Source: Comamonadaceae bacterium CG12_big_fil_rev_8_21_14_0_65_59_15 (GTDB taxonomy: Bacteria; Pseudomonadota; Gammaproteobacteria; Burkholderiales; Burkholderiaceae_C). Taken from it: a stretch of 64,000 nt of DNA. Of the stretch, positions 38,794 to 48,139 are shown piece by piece. The notes beneath the pieces are model-generated. The model worked only from the letters and a program-made list of their open reading frames with translations. It was not told the origin of the DNA and made no database searches. Made by a program: the position numbers and the translations under genes. The stretch lies in the NCBI GenBank assembly GCA_002786915.1, contig PCUV01000114.1, positions 62,974-126,973 of the forward strand, given 5' to 3'. The first letter of the stretch is position 1. Every line of letters starts with the position of its first letter.

Positions 38794-39249
38794 ATGAAAA
38801 AAATCACTGCCCTGTGTGCGGCTGGTCTTGCCTTGTCGTTTGCATTGCCTGCTTCGGCGCAGTTTGCCAAAGCTGAAGACGCGATCAAGTATCGCAAAAG
38901 TGCGTTGTTCGTGATGGCGCAAAACTTCGGGCGTGTGGCCGGCATGGCCAACGGCAAGATTGCGTTTGACGCAAAAGTGGCTGCTGACAGTGCTGCAACC
39001 GCTGAGTTTGTATCCAAGCTGCCGTGGGCCGGGTTCGGTCCTGGCACCGATAAAGGCGGTGAAACCCGTGCCAAAGCGGAAATCTGGTCTGACAAGGCCA
39101 AGTTTGACGACTACGCTGGCAAGATGCAGGCTGAAATGACCAAGCTGGCTGCCGCCGCCAAGACAGGTAATCTGGACGACATCAAGACGGCGGTGAACAG
39201 CACCGGCGGTGCCTGCAAGTCCTGTCACGACGACTTCCGCGCCAAGTAA
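38794..39249 (+). CDS. cycP: Cytochrome c'
   Basis: 151 residues with a signal peptide (MKKITALCAAGLALSFALPA, cleavage at ASA-Q). The mature part is a four-helix bundle with heme site CKSCH near the C-terminus (ACKSCHDDFRAK), the hallmark of class II cytochromes. Such proteins bind NO and protect from nitrosative stress. ACGGAG precedes the ATG at 38794. It is divergent from the cytochrome b gene. Confidence 0.93.
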   Translation: MKKITALCAAGLALSFALPASAQFAKAEDAIKYRKSALFVMAQNFGRVAGMANGKIAFDAKVAADSAATAEFVSKLPWAGFGPGTDKGGETRAKAEIWSDKAKFDDYAGKMQAEMTKLAAAAKTGNLDDIKTAVNSTGGACKSCHDDFRAK

Positions 39250-39337
39250 TCCCCGGTGTTATTGCTGTGCGCTGTGACAGCGCGCGCAGCTTGGGTACCA
39301 TCGGGCCTTCATCAACAGCATGGATAGAAGGCACACG

Positions 39338-40033
39338 ATGCATCGCCGTACTTTCTCCTTGGGGTGTCTCGCCGTAGCGCTGGCGCTCCAGCATCGGCTC
39401 GCACAAGCTTTGTCGCTCGATGAGCTCAGCAGCGCCCAGGCCTCTCAAGGTCTGCGCACGGCGCTGGAGCGCGGGGCGCGCGCCGCCGTGTCCGAGCTGG
39501 GGCGAACCGGCGGCTTCATGGGTAATGATCAAGTCCGCATTCCCCTGCCGGGCTATTTGCAAGATGCTTCCAGGTTGCTGCGCGCGCTGGGGCAGGGTGA
39601 GCGGCTCGATGCGCTGGTAGCCGCCATGAATCAGGCCGCCGAGGCAGCCGTTGCGCTGGCCAAAGACATGCTGGTGGGGGCCGTCAAATCGATGAACATC
39701 CAGGACGCCAAAGCCATTCTGACGGGTGGCGAGACAGCGGTGACGCAGTTTTTTGTCGATCGCACGCGCCAGCCTCTGGGCGAAAAGTTTTTGCCCATCG
39801 TGAACCGCACCACCGCGCGCGTTCAACTGGCCCAGCAGTACAACCAACTGGCGAACAAGGCATCAGGCTTGGGTCTGATCAAGGGCGACGCCGTCAGCAT
39901 TGAACGCTACGTTACGGCCAAGGCGCTCGACGGCTTGTATTTCATGATCGGCGAGGAAGAAAAGAAGATTCGCCGCGATCCGGTGGGCACCGGCAGCGCG
40001 CTGCTGAAGAAAGTTTTTGGTGTCCTACAGTAG
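39338..40033 (+). CDS. DUF4197 family protein
   Basis: 231 residues with an N-terminal signal sequence (FSLGCLAVALALQHRLAQAL). LDELSSAQASQGLRTALERG and VNRTTARVQLAQQYNQLANK match DUF4197, a periplasmic family of unknown role. AAGG before the ATG at 39338 supports that start over 39320. Confidence 0.85.
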   Translation: MHRRTFSLGCLAVALALQHRLAQALSLDELSSAQASQGLRTALERGARAAVSELGRTGGFMGNDQVRIPLPGYLQDASRLLRALGQGERLDALVAAMNQAAEAAVALAKDMLVGAVKSMNIQDAKAILTGGETAVTQFFVDRTRQPLGEKFLPIVNRTTARVQLAQQYNQLANKASGLGLIKGDAVSIERYVTAKALDGLYFMIGEEEKKIRRDPVGTGSALLKKVFGVLQ

Positions 40034-40151
40034 CAGTCAAGATGTCGCATCCGGCTGACCGTGAACTGGAAAAGTCATAATCGCCCCTGCTGTCAATGAT
40101 CGAAACCTTGGAGCAACCAGGCAGGTAACGAGTGCACCCTTTTTCAATCAC

Positions 40152-40598
40152 ATGAGCAACGGTATTTTCATCATCGCCCACGCGCCGCTGGCTCATGCGC
40201 TGCGCCAGTGCGTGCTGCATGTGTTTCCGGACGCAGACACCTGCCTGGCGGTGCTGGACGTGCAACCCAACGTATCGGCCGATGAAACCCTGCGCGCCGC
40301 GCGCATGACGGTCGAACTGTTGGGCAAAAAGAAGCTGTTGGTGTTGACCGATCTCTTTGGCGCTACCCCGTGCAATACGGCGCAAAAGTTGGTCGATGGC
40401 ATCGACTCACGGCTGGTGGCCGGTGTGAATTTACCCATGCTGCTGCGCGCTGTCACCTATCGCCATGAACCGCTGGACGCCTTGGTGGCACGCGCCGTGG
40501 CTGGTGGCACACAAGGTGTCATGCAGGTGGCGGTGACAGCACCCCAGAATCAACAACGCAAGTCGCATGATCAAGACCACGACGACCATCAGCAATAA
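40152..40598 (+). CDS. PTS IIA component, mannose/fructose type
   Basis: 148 residues. It starts MSNGIFIIAHAPLAHALRQC; His10 is the phosphorylation site of EIIA-Man. LVLTDLFGATPCNTAQKLVD and VNLPMLLRAVTY complete the fold. There are no IIB, IIC or IID genes here, so it is likely regulatory. The last 32 bases overlap ptsH. The C-terminus is His/Asp/Gln-rich (KSHDQDHDDHQQ). Confidence 0.93.
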   Translation: MSNGIFIIAHAPLAHALRQCVLHVFPDADTCLAVLDVQPNVSADETLRAARMTVELLGKKKLLVLTDLFGATPCNTAQKLVDGIDSRLVAGVNLPMLLRAVTYRHEPLDALVARAVAGGTQGVMQVAVTAPQNQQRKSHDQDHDDHQQ

Positions 40599-40836
40599 GT
40601 TGGGGCTGCACGCCCGCGCATCGGCCAAGCTGACCAAATTGGCAGGTAGTTTCCCCTGTGAGGTGTGGATGTCGCGCGGGGATCGTCGGGTGAATGCCAA
40701 AAGCATCATGGGGGTGATGATGCTCGCCGCTGGCATGGGCGTTGAGGTGGAGGTGGAAACCTCGGGTGAGCGCGAGCAAGAGGCCATGACCGCCCTGCTC
40801 GCCCTGATCGATGACAAATTCGGCGAAGGTGAGTAG
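40567..40836 (+). CDS. ptsH: HPr phosphocarrier protein
   Basis: 89 residues. His15 lies in NKLGLHARASAKL and receives phosphate from EI. Ser46 in RRVNAKSIMGVMML is the site used by HPr kinase in beta-proteobacteria. It overlaps the end of the IIA gene by 32 bases and precedes ptsI. Confidence 0.96.
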   Translation: MIKTTTTISNKLGLHARASAKLTKLAGSFPCEVWMSRGDRRVNAKSIMGVMMLAAGMGVEVEVETSGEREQEAMTALLALIDDKFGEGE

Positions 40837-40872
40837 GGTGGCTTGGCATCAGTTGAACCGGGTGGGCGTCCC

Positions 40873-42648
40873 ATGACTTTCTCCATTCATGGTTTGCCAG
40901 TGGCACGGGGCATCGCCATCGGGCGCGCTGTGCTGGTGGCCTCCAGCCGACTCGATGTGGCGCACTATTTCATTGAGCCCACTCAGGTGGTGGCTGAGCT
41001 CAACCGCGTGCGCGACGGCCGCGACGCTGTCATTGCCGAAATTCACCGCTTGCAGGAAAACATTGCGCACCACAGTCCCAAAGAAACGCCGCACGAGCTT
41101 TCCGCCTTGCTGGAAGTGCACTTGATGCTGCTGCAGGACGAAGAACTCGAAAGCGGCGTGCGTCACTGGATCAAGGACCGGCTTTACAACGCCGAGTGGG
41201 CGCTGACCAGCCAGTTGGAGGTGATCTCGCGCCAGTTTGACGAGATGCAGGACGAGTACCTGCGCGAACGCAAGGCCGACCTGGAGCAGATCACCGAGCG
41301 CATCCTGCGCGCCATGCGGGGCGTTTCATCGCCGCTGGTGCAGCCCTTGCGTGCCGGGCGCAAGGCGGCGCAACAAGAGCTGCTGCTGGACGACACGGTG
41401 GATGTGCCGCTGATTCTGGTGGCGCATGACTTGTCGCCCGCCGACATGCTGCAGTTCAAGCAAAGCGTTTTTGCTGGCTTCATTACCGACGTGGGCGGCA
41501 AGACGTCACACACCGCCATCGTGGCGCGCAGCCTGGATATTCCGGCGGTGGTGGGCGCGCGACTGGCCAGCCAACTGCTGCGCCAGGACGATTGGGTCAT
41601 CATCGATGGTGACGCCGGTGTGGTGGTGGTGGACCCCTCGCCCATCATCCTGGCCGAATACGGTTTTCGCCAGCGTCAGGCAGAACTGGCGCGTGGCAGG
41701 CTGACGCGCCTGCTGCACACACCCGCTGTCACCCTGGACGGGCAGCACATTGAATTGTTGGCCAATATCGAAATGCCGGACGACGCCGCAGCGGCGGTGC
41801 AAGCTGGTGCCATGGGTGTAGGCCTGTTTCGCAGCGAATTTCTGTTCATGGGGCGCCACGGCAAGTTGCCCAACGAAGACGAGCAGTATCTGGCCTACCG
41901 ACGCGCTGTGGAGGGCATGCAGGGCTTGCCGGTGACGATCCGCACGGTGGACATTGGCGCTGACAAGCCGCTGGACGAATCTGTGCGCGACCTGGGTCAT
42001 CTGAACCCGGCGCTGGGATTGCGCGCAATTCGCTGGAGTCTGACCGAACCAGCCATGTTTCTGTCCCAGTTACGCGCCATGTTGCGTGCCGCTGTGCATG
42101 GCCCGGTGCAATTGCTGATACCCATGCTGGTGCACGCCAGTGAGATTCGCCAGACCATGGCGCTGATCGACCATGCCCGGGTGCAGTTGGACAACCGGGG
42201 CGTGGCGTATGGCCCGGTCAAGATCGGCGCCATGATCGAAATTCCGGCGGCCGCGCTGACCCTGCCGGTGTTTTTGAAGTATTTTGATTTTCTGTCGATC
42301 GGCACCAACGACTTGATCCAGTACACGCTGGCCATCGACCGCGCCGACGAATCGGTGGCGCACTTGTACGATCCCTTGCACCCGGCGGTGCTGCGTTTGA
42401 TCGCCAACACCCTGGCGCAGGGCAAGGCGCAAGGAAAACCGGTGAGCGTGTGCGGCGAAATGGCCGGCGATGTCACCCTGACCAAGTTGTTGCTGGGGCT
42501 GGGGCTGCGCAGCTTTTCCATGCACCCGGCGCAGATTCTGGCGGTCAAGCAAGAGGTGCTGCGCTCCGACGCTGGAAAGCTTGAAGCGTGGGCACAACAG
42601 ATTCTGGACGACGACGAGCCCGCGCGGCGGCTGGTAGCTGGAATCTGA
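40873..42648 (+). CDS. ptsI: PTS enzyme I
   Basis: 591 residues. The phospho-histidine is in DVGGKTSHTAIVARSLDIPA. The PEP-binding C-terminal barrel has GVGLFRSEFLFMGR, LSIGTNDLIQYTLAIDRAD and the catalytic cysteine in VSVCGEMAGD. It moves phosphate from PEP to HPr. The frame extends to a TTG at 40843; the ATG at 40873 fits the family. It ends the IIA-HPr-EI operon. Confidence 0.96.
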   Translation: MTFSIHGLPVARGIAIGRAVLVASSRLDVAHYFIEPTQVVAELNRVRDGRDAVIAEIHRLQENIAHHSPKETPHELSALLEVHLMLLQDEELESGVRHWIKDRLYNAEWALTSQLEVISRQFDEMQDEYLRERKADLEQITERILRAMRGVSSPLVQPLRAGRKAAQQELLLDDTVDVPLILVAHDLSPADMLQFKQSVFAGFITDVGGKTSHTAIVARSLDIPAVVGARLASQLLRQDDWVIIDGDAGVVVVDPSPIILAEYGFRQRQAELARGRLTRLLHTPAVTLDGQHIELLANIEMPDDAAAAVQAGAMGVGLFRSEFLFMGRHGKLPNEDEQYLAYRRAVEGMQGLPVTIRTVDIGADKPLDESVRDLGHLNPALGLRAIRWSLTEPAMFLSQLRAMLRAAVHGPVQLLIPMLVHASEIRQTMALIDHARVQLDNRGVAYGPVKIGAMIEIPAAALTLPVFLKYFDFLSIGTNDLIQYTLAIDRADESVAHLYDPLHPAVLRLIANTLAQGKAQGKPVSVCGEMAGDVTLTKLLLGLGLRSFSMHPAQILAVKQEVLRSDAGKLEAWAQQILDDDEPARRLVAGI

Positions 42649-42708
42649 AGGTAGCGCGCGGCAGATTCGCCGGGGTGTGCCCGCCGCTGCGACCCATATC
42701 GCCCGGCA

Positions 42709-43434
42709 TCAAACCCAGCGAAAGATCAGCGGAATCAACAGTGACGCCAACATCACCTGCATGCCCAGCGCCAGCCCGGCGTAGGCGCCAGCGTCTGCGT
42801 TCACCTGTAGCGCCCGAGCCGCACCAATGCCGTGCGCGGCGGTGCCCAGCGCAAAGCCGCGTGCCATCCAACCGGTGCCCTGCGCTGGCACGCGCAGCAG
42901 GCCGAAAAGTGTGCGGCCGCTGAGCGCGCCCACCATGCCGGTGATCACAGCAAACACCGCAGCCAGCGCGGGCACGCCGCCAATGGCGTCGGCAATGCCC
43001 ATGGCCACCGGCGCTGTCACCGATTTGGGCGCCAGCGACAAAATCACCTCGTGCGGCAATCCCACTGACCAACCCAGCAGCATGGCCGATGCACTGGCCG
43101 CGCCGCCGCCCGCCAGCGATGCCAGCAACAGCGCACGCCAACGCTGGCGCAGCTCATGGCGGCGTTCCCACAGCGGCCAGGCCAGCGCCACCACGGCGGG
43201 ACCCAGCAAAAAGTGAATGAACTGCGCGCCAGAAAAATACGTGGGGTAGTCTACGCGGGTGAGCGTCAGCAAGCTCGCCAGCACCACCACCGACCACAGC
43301 ACCGGGTTGGCCCAGGCAGCCTGGCCCAGTCGCGTGTAGGCCGCTTGCGCCAGCACATACACCACCAGGGTGGCCGTCAGCCCAAACAGTGGCGTGGCCG
43401 ACAGGTAGATCCACAGTTCGACAAACTTAGGCAT
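42709..43434 (-). CDS. lrgB: LrgB/CidB family membrane protein (possible glycolate transport)
   Basis: 241 residues, about seven membrane helices. HEVILSLAPKSVTAPVAMGI and RGFALGTAAHGIGAARALQV are typical LrgB motifs. The family was first named for murein-hydrolase control, but the plant plastid LrgAB fusion PLGG1 carries glycolate and glycerate. It overlaps lrgA by eight bases and lies in one operon with glcD, supporting the transport reading. Confidence 0.92.
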   Translation of the reverse strand: MPKFVELWIYLSATPLFGLTATLVVYVLAQAAYTRLGQAAWANPVLWSVVVLASLLTLTRVDYPTYFSGAQFIHFLLGPAVVALAWPLWERRHELRQRWRALLLASLAGGGAASASAMLLGWSVGLPHEVILSLAPKSVTAPVAMGIADAIGGVPALAAVFAVITGMVGALSGRTLFGLLRVPAQGTGWMARGFALGTAAHGIGAARALQVNADAGAYAGLALGMQVMLASLLIPLIFRWV

Positions 43435-43774
43435 CGCCGCCCTCCTGGGGTTTGCGCAGCAGCAAAGCAGTCACCGCCAGGCCGATCCAAGTGGACAACA
43501 CAATCACCGCCAGCATGCGCAGCCCGTACGCCCCCAGCAAATCCAGATGGGTCATCACGCCAACGCCTACCGGTACAAACAGCAGCGACAAGTGCGACAG
43601 CAAAAAACCCGCACACGCGGCCACCGGCTCGCGCACCACTGGCCAACGCAGCGCCGGCAACAACAGCAGCATGCCCAGTACCGGGCCAGGCAAGGGCAGC
43701 GCCAAGCCACGCGCCAGCAGTTCCCCCGCAGATTGCATGACCAAAAGCCATGCCAGCCCTTGCAATGCCTTCAT
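43427..43774 (-). CDS. lrgA: LrgA/CidA family membrane protein
   Basis: 115 residues with four membrane helices. LPLPGPVLGMLLLLPALRWP and LLSHLSLLFVPVGVGVMTHL are the LrgA signature segments. It begins nine bases after glcD and overlaps lrgB. Confidence 0.92.
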   Translation of the reverse strand: MKALQGLAWLLVMQSAGELLARGLALPLPGPVLGMLLLLPALRWPVVREPVAACAGFLLSHLSLLFVPVGVGVMTHLDLLGAYGLRMLAVIVLSTWIGLAVTALLLRKPQEGGDA

Positions 43775-43783
43775 AAAGTGCTA

Positions 43784-45286
43784 TTAATAACGAGGCAAAT
43801 CGGGGTGGCTCAGCTTGCCGCCGCGCACCAGCATCTTGCCGTATTCGGCACAGCGTTGCAGTGTGGGAATGACCTTGTCCGGGTTGAGCAGCCGTGCCGG
43901 GTCAAAGGCGCGTTTGACACCAAAAAACTGCTCGTTTTCAGCAGCAGAAAATTGCACGCACATGCTGTTGAGCTTTTCCACGCCCACGCCGTGTTCGCCG
44001 GTCACGGTGCCGCCCATGGCGACGCTGGTCTCCAGAATTTCAGCGCCAAACAGCTCGGCGCGGTGCAGCTGGTCGGCCTGGTTGGCGTCGAACAGAATCA
44101 GCGGATGCAGGTTACCGTCTCCGGCGTGAAACACGTTGGCGCAGCGCAGCGCATACTTCTTTTCCATCTCGGCAATGGCCATCAGGATGTCGGCCACGCG
44201 CTTGCGTGGGATAGTGCTGTCCATGCACATGTAGTCGGGGCTGATGCGCCCGCTGGCCGGAAACGCGTTTTTGCGCCCGCTCCAGAATTTCAGCCGCTCG
44301 CCTTCGTCGCGGCTGACGGCAATCTGCGTGGCACCGGCGCCGCGCAGCACGTCGCTCATGCGGCCGATTTCTTCTTCCACCTCTTCGGGTGTGCCGTCGC
44401 TTTCGCACAGCAAAATGGCCGCTGCGCTCAGGTCGTAACCGGCGTGCACATAGTCTTCTACCGCGGCGGTCATGGGCTTGTCCATCATTTCCAGACCGGC
44501 CGGAATGATGCCCGCAGCAATTACCGCCGCCACCGCGTCACCGGCCTTGGTAATGTCGTCAAAGCTGGCCATGATGCAGCGCGCCAGTTGCGGTTTGGGC
44601 GTGAGCTTGACGGTGACCTCGGTCACGATCGCCAGCATGCCCTCAGAGCCGATGACCACGCTCATCAGGTCGTAGCCGGGCGCGTCCAGCGCGTCCGATC
44701 CAAACGTGACGGGCTCACCGGCCATGGTGAAGCCCTTGATCTTGAGGATGTTGTGCAGCGTCAGGCCGTACTTCAGGCAGTGCACGCCGCCCGAGTTTTC
44801 GGCCACATTGCCGCCGATGGTGCAAGCAATCTGGCTGCTCGGGTCGGGTGCGTAGTACAGGTTGTGCGCCGCCGCCGCCTCACTGATGGCCAGGTTGCGC
44901 ACACCGCACTGCACGGTGGCGGTGCGTGCCACCGGGTCAACGGCCAGAATCTTGTTGAAGCGCGCCAGCGACAGCGTCACGCCGCGTTGGTGCGGTAACG
45001 CGCCGCCCGACAAGCCGGTACCCGCGCCGCGCGCCACCACCGGCACGCCCAGACCCTGGCAGGTGCGCAGCAGCGCCTGCACCTGGGTGGGGTCCTCAGG
45101 CAGCGCCACTGCCAGCGGGCGTTGGCGGTAGGCGGTCAGGCCGTCGCATTCGTAGGGTGTGGTGTCTTCGCTGTTGAAGAGCAGTGCATGAGATGGCAAA
45201 CAGGCCTTCAGACCCTGTACTACCCTTCCTTGTAGCTCTTGTATCGAGAGCGAATCAAGCGTGGATGCGGCAGCTTGGGTGGTCAT
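43784..45286 (-). CDS. glcD: FAD-linked glycolate/D-lactate oxidase subunit
   Basis: 500 residues. The PP-loop FAD fold has VVARGAGTGLSGGALPHQRG, then SSQIACTIGGNVAENSGGVH and GSEGMLAIVTEVTVKL. The C-terminal part has the metal/substrate motif NVFHAGDGNLHPLILFD and GEHGVGVEKL. It matches GlcD, which oxidises glycolate to glyoxylate with GlcE and GlcF; those partners are not in the window. D-lactate as substrate is possible. It heads the glcD-lrgA-lrgB operon. Confidence 0.93.
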   Translation of the reverse strand: MTTQAAASTLDSLSIQELQGRVVQGLKACLPSHALLFNSEDTTPYECDGLTAYRQRPLAVALPEDPTQVQALLRTCQGLGVPVVARGAGTGLSGGALPHQRGVTLSLARFNKILAVDPVARTATVQCGVRNLAISEAAAAHNLYYAPDPSSQIACTIGGNVAENSGGVHCLKYGLTLHNILKIKGFTMAGEPVTFGSDALDAPGYDLMSVVIGSEGMLAIVTEVTVKLTPKPQLARCIMASFDDITKAGDAVAAVIAAGIIPAGLEMMDKPMTAAVEDYVHAGYDLSAAAILLCESDGTPEEVEEEIGRMSDVLRGAGATQIAVSRDEGERLKFWSGRKNAFPASGRISPDYMCMDSTIPRKRVADILMAIAEMEKKYALRCANVFHAGDGNLHPLILFDANQADQLHRAELFGAEILETSVAMGGTVTGEHGVGVEKLNSMCVQFSAAENEQFFGVKRAFDPARLLNPDKVIPTLQRCAEYGKMLVRGGKLSHPDLPRY

Positions 45287-45417
45287 GGCGTGTCCTTGTC
45301 GTGCGGTCGGGTGGGGCTGGCAACTTTAGCGGAGTCAGGCCGCATGGGTTGTGAACAAATTTTGATCACCGTTTGAAAACGGGTGATGCATGTACTGGCA
45401 GAGCAGGCCCGGTGCTG

Positions 45418-46314
45418 TCAGGAAACGCTTTGCTTGAGCCAATCCACAAACGCCACGCATTCCCAGCGTTCCATGGTGCCGGTGCGCCAGCACAGGTAAT
45501 GCGCATGTGGGCTGGGGATATTGGTGATGAAGGGCTCACTCGTACCCAAACGCACCAGCGAGCCGTTTTCCAGCCAAGGCCAGGCCAGCTTCATGCGGAT
45601 TAGCGCGATGCCCATGCCGGCGGCGGCACCGTCGCACATCAGGCCCACGTCGTTGAACTGCGAGCCTTCCACGGGCTCGGGCCAGTCCAGGTGGTTGGCG
45701 GCAAACCAGGTGCGCCAGGGTTCCAGCGGGCTGCGCAGCAGGTTTTCGCCTTCGATGTCTTGCGCTGCTTCAAACGGGCCGTGCTCGCGTACATAGGAGG
45801 GTGAAGCCAGCGGCGTGACTTCGTCCTTGAGGATGCACATGTGTTCGACGTCGGCGTAACGCCCGGTGCCAAAGCGGATCGTCAGGTCGGCGTCTTCGGC
45901 CACCACGTCGAGCAGCGGGATCGAGATTTGCAGTGTCAGGTCGATCTCGGGGTAGGCCTCGGTGAACTGGCGCAGGCGCGGAATCAGGATCGAGCGGGCA
46001 AACGTGGGCGTGGTGGCCAGGCGCAGCTTGCGCTTGCCCGGTGTGGCCGCCGAGCTGGGAAAGCGTTGCAACATCGACAGGCCCTCGCGCACATGCGCGA
46101 GGTACTCGATGCCCTCCACCGTGAGAGAAAAGTCGGCGCGGCCAAACAGCTTGGTGCCGATGATCTGTTCGAGCTGCTTGACCCGGTGGCTCACGGCGCT
46201 GGGGGTCACACACAGTTCGTCAGACGCTTGCGTGACGCTGCGCAAACGCGCCAGCGCTTCAAAGGTTAGCAGACACTGAATGGGTGGAATGCGGGCGGCG
46301 GCCATGGCTGCCAT
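45418..46314 (-). CDS. LysR-family transcriptional regulator (GcvA type)
   Basis: 298 residues. The N-terminal helix-turn-helix is LLTFEALARLRSVTQASDEL followed by CVTPSAVSHRVKQLE; a type 2 periplasmic-binding fold follows (RLATTPTFARSILIPRLRQF). The layout resembles GcvA-like regulators. It lies upstream of glcD on the same strand, 131 bases away, so it may regulate that operon. The open frame extends to 46464, but the ATG at 46314 or 46305 is the family start. Confidence 0.9.
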   Translation of the reverse strand: MAAMAAARIPPIQCLLTFEALARLRSVTQASDELCVTPSAVSHRVKQLEQIIGTKLFGRADFSLTVEGIEYLAHVREGLSMLQRFPSSAATPGKRKLRLATTPTFARSILIPRLRQFTEAYPEIDLTLQISIPLLDVVAEDADLTIRFGTGRYADVEHMCILKDEVTPLASPSYVREHGPFEAAQDIEGENLLRSPLEPWRTWFAANHLDWPEPVEGSQFNDVGLMCDGAAAGMGIALIRMKLAWPWLENGSLVRLGTSEPFITNIPSPHAHYLCWRTGTMERWECVAFVDWLKQSVS

Positions 46315-46361
46315 TGTGGCACCAGAGCGCGTGATTGCACTGCGTAGAATCCCTGCCCACC

Positions 46362-47213
46362 ATGTCTGACCGTCTGGCGGTGTTGCCGCAATACCTGATT
46401 CCCAAGCAAGCGCTAACCCTGCTCGCTGGATGGGTAGCGCGGGCGCGCTGGGGTGCGTTGACAACCCGGCTGATTGCCTGGTTTGTACAGCGCTACCGCG
46501 TCAACATGGCTGAGGCCGCTAACCCGGACATTGCCGCTTACGCAACCTTCAACGATTTTTTCACCCGTGCCTTGAAGCCAGACGCCAGGCCGCTGGCGCA
46601 GGCCGACCTGATCTGCCCGGTGGACGGTGCCATCAGCCAGTTTGGCCGCATCCAAGGGCAGCAGATTTTTCAGGCCAAGGGCCACCACTACAGCAGCACC
46701 GCGCTGCTTGGCGGCGACGCAACACTGGCGGCGCAATTTGACGACGGCCACTATGCCACGCTGTACCTGAGCCCGCGCGACTACCATCGCATCCATATGC
46801 CGTGTGCCGGGCGGCTGAATCGCATGATCTACGTGCCGGGTGATTTGTTTTCAGTTAACCCCACGACGGCGCGCGGCGTGCCGGGGCTGTTTGCCCGCAA
46901 CGAGCGGCTGGTGTGCGTGTTTGAGGGCGACTGTGGGCCTTTCGTACTGGTGCTGGTGGGTGCCACCATTGTGGGTAGCATGGCCACTGTCTGGCACGGT
47001 GTCGTCAACCACCCGCGCGCCGGGCATCTGTGTGAGTGGCGCTATGATGATCAGAGCATATTCCTCAAGCAGGGCGAGGAGATGGGGCGTTTTTTGCTTG
47101 GATCAACGGTGGTGATGTTGTTTCCGGATGCCGCGCTGCAATTCAACCCGACATGGCAACCCGGTGGGGCGATCCGGCTCGGTGAATTGATGGCCAACGC
47201 CGCCGCTACTTAA
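46362..47213 (+). CDS. psd: Phosphatidylserine decarboxylase
   Basis: 283 residues. The self-cleavage site is LGST in RFLLGSTVVMLFP, where the serine becomes the pyruvoyl group. CPVDGAISQFGRIQGQQIFQ and LSPRDYHRIHMPCAGRL carry the Asp-His parts of the site. It makes phosphatidylethanolamine. The start ATG at 46362 is preferred over 46335. Its end overlaps the convergent purU by eight bases. Confidence 0.95.
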   Translation: MSDRLAVLPQYLIPKQALTLLAGWVARARWGALTTRLIAWFVQRYRVNMAEAANPDIAAYATFNDFFTRALKPDARPLAQADLICPVDGAISQFGRIQGQQIFQAKGHHYSSTALLGGDATLAAQFDDGHYATLYLSPRDYHRIHMPCAGRLNRMIYVPGDLFSVNPTTARGVPGLFARNERLVCVFEGDCGPFVLVLVGATIVGSMATVWHGVVNHPRAGHLCEWRYDDQSIFLKQGEEMGRFLLGSTVVMLFPDAALQFNPTWQPGGAIRLGELMANAAAT

Positions 47214-48054
47214 AAATCACCGTTTTGTGACCGTTGATCAGCACGCGGTGTTCGCTGTGCCACTTGACAGCGCGCGCCAGTACCTGGCTTTCGGTGTCAC
47301 GGCCCAGCGCGGTTAAATCTTCCACCGTTTTACTGTGATCGACGCGCGCCACATCCTGCTCAATGATCGGGCCTTCGTCCAGATCGGCGGTTACGTAGTG
47401 CGCCGTGGCGCCGATCAGTTTCACGCCCCGGTCATGCGCCTGGTAGTAGGGCTTGGCACCCTTGAAACTGGGTAAGAACGAGTGGTGGATATTGATGGCG
47501 CGTCCGCTGAGTTGCTGGCACAGTTGGTTACTGAGGATTTGCATGTAACGCGCCAGCACGACCAGCTCGGCGCCTTCGTCCTGGATGATTTCAAGCTGCT
47601 TGGCTTCGACGTGTGCCTTGGTGCTGGCACTCACTGGCAGGTGGTGAAAAGGCACGTTGTAGCTGGCCGCGAGTTGGTAAAAGTCGCGGTGGTTGCTGAT
47701 GATGGCGCGGATGTCCAGTGGCAACAGGCCGCTTTTCCAGCGAAACAGCAAATCGTTCAGGCAGTGGCCTTCCTTACTGACCAGGATGACGGTGCGCATC
47801 GCCTGGCTCTGCGCGTGCAATTGCCATTGCATCTGGTACGACGCCGCAAAAACCGCCAGCTCGGCCTGGAGTTCATCAAAGCTGTGTTGGGCGCAGGCAA
47901 ATTGCACCCGCATGAAAAACAGGCCCGTGCTGGTGTCGTTGTACTGCGCGGCTTCTTCGATGTTGCCACTGTGCTCGAGCAAAAAGCCCGACACGGCGTG
48001 CACCAGCCCCAGGCGGTCGGGGCACGACAGGGTAAGGGTGTAAACAGGGTTCAT
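47206..48054 (-). CDS. purU: Formyltetrahydrofolate deformylase
   Basis: 282 residues. The N-terminal ACT domain (YTLTLSCPDRLGLVHAVSGF) senses glycine/methionine in E. coli. The formyl-transferase-like domain has the catalytic segment INIHHSFLPSFKGAKPYYQA, with Asn, His and an Asp in DLDEGPIIEQDV. It releases formate from 10-formyl-THF. The frame extends to 48156; the ATG at 48054 (MNPVYTLT) is the family start. Confidence 0.95.
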   Translation of the reverse strand: MNPVYTLTLSCPDRLGLVHAVSGFLLEHSGNIEEAAQYNDTSTGLFFMRVQFACAQHSFDELQAELAVFAASYQMQWQLHAQSQAMRTVILVSKEGHCLNDLLFRWKSGLLPLDIRAIISNHRDFYQLAASYNVPFHHLPVSASTKAHVEAKQLEIIQDEGAELVVLARYMQILSNQLCQQLSGRAINIHHSFLPSFKGAKPYYQAHDRGVKLIGATAHYVTADLDEGPIIEQDVARVDHSKTVEDLTALGRDTESQVLARAVKWHSEHRVLINGHKTVIFK

Positions 48055-48139
48055 AGGGTGACTATTGTCGCTGGCTAAACTAAGGATATTGCAATCGGCT
48101 CGACAACGCGTCGTGCGCCAGCGCACAGGAGATTTCAGG

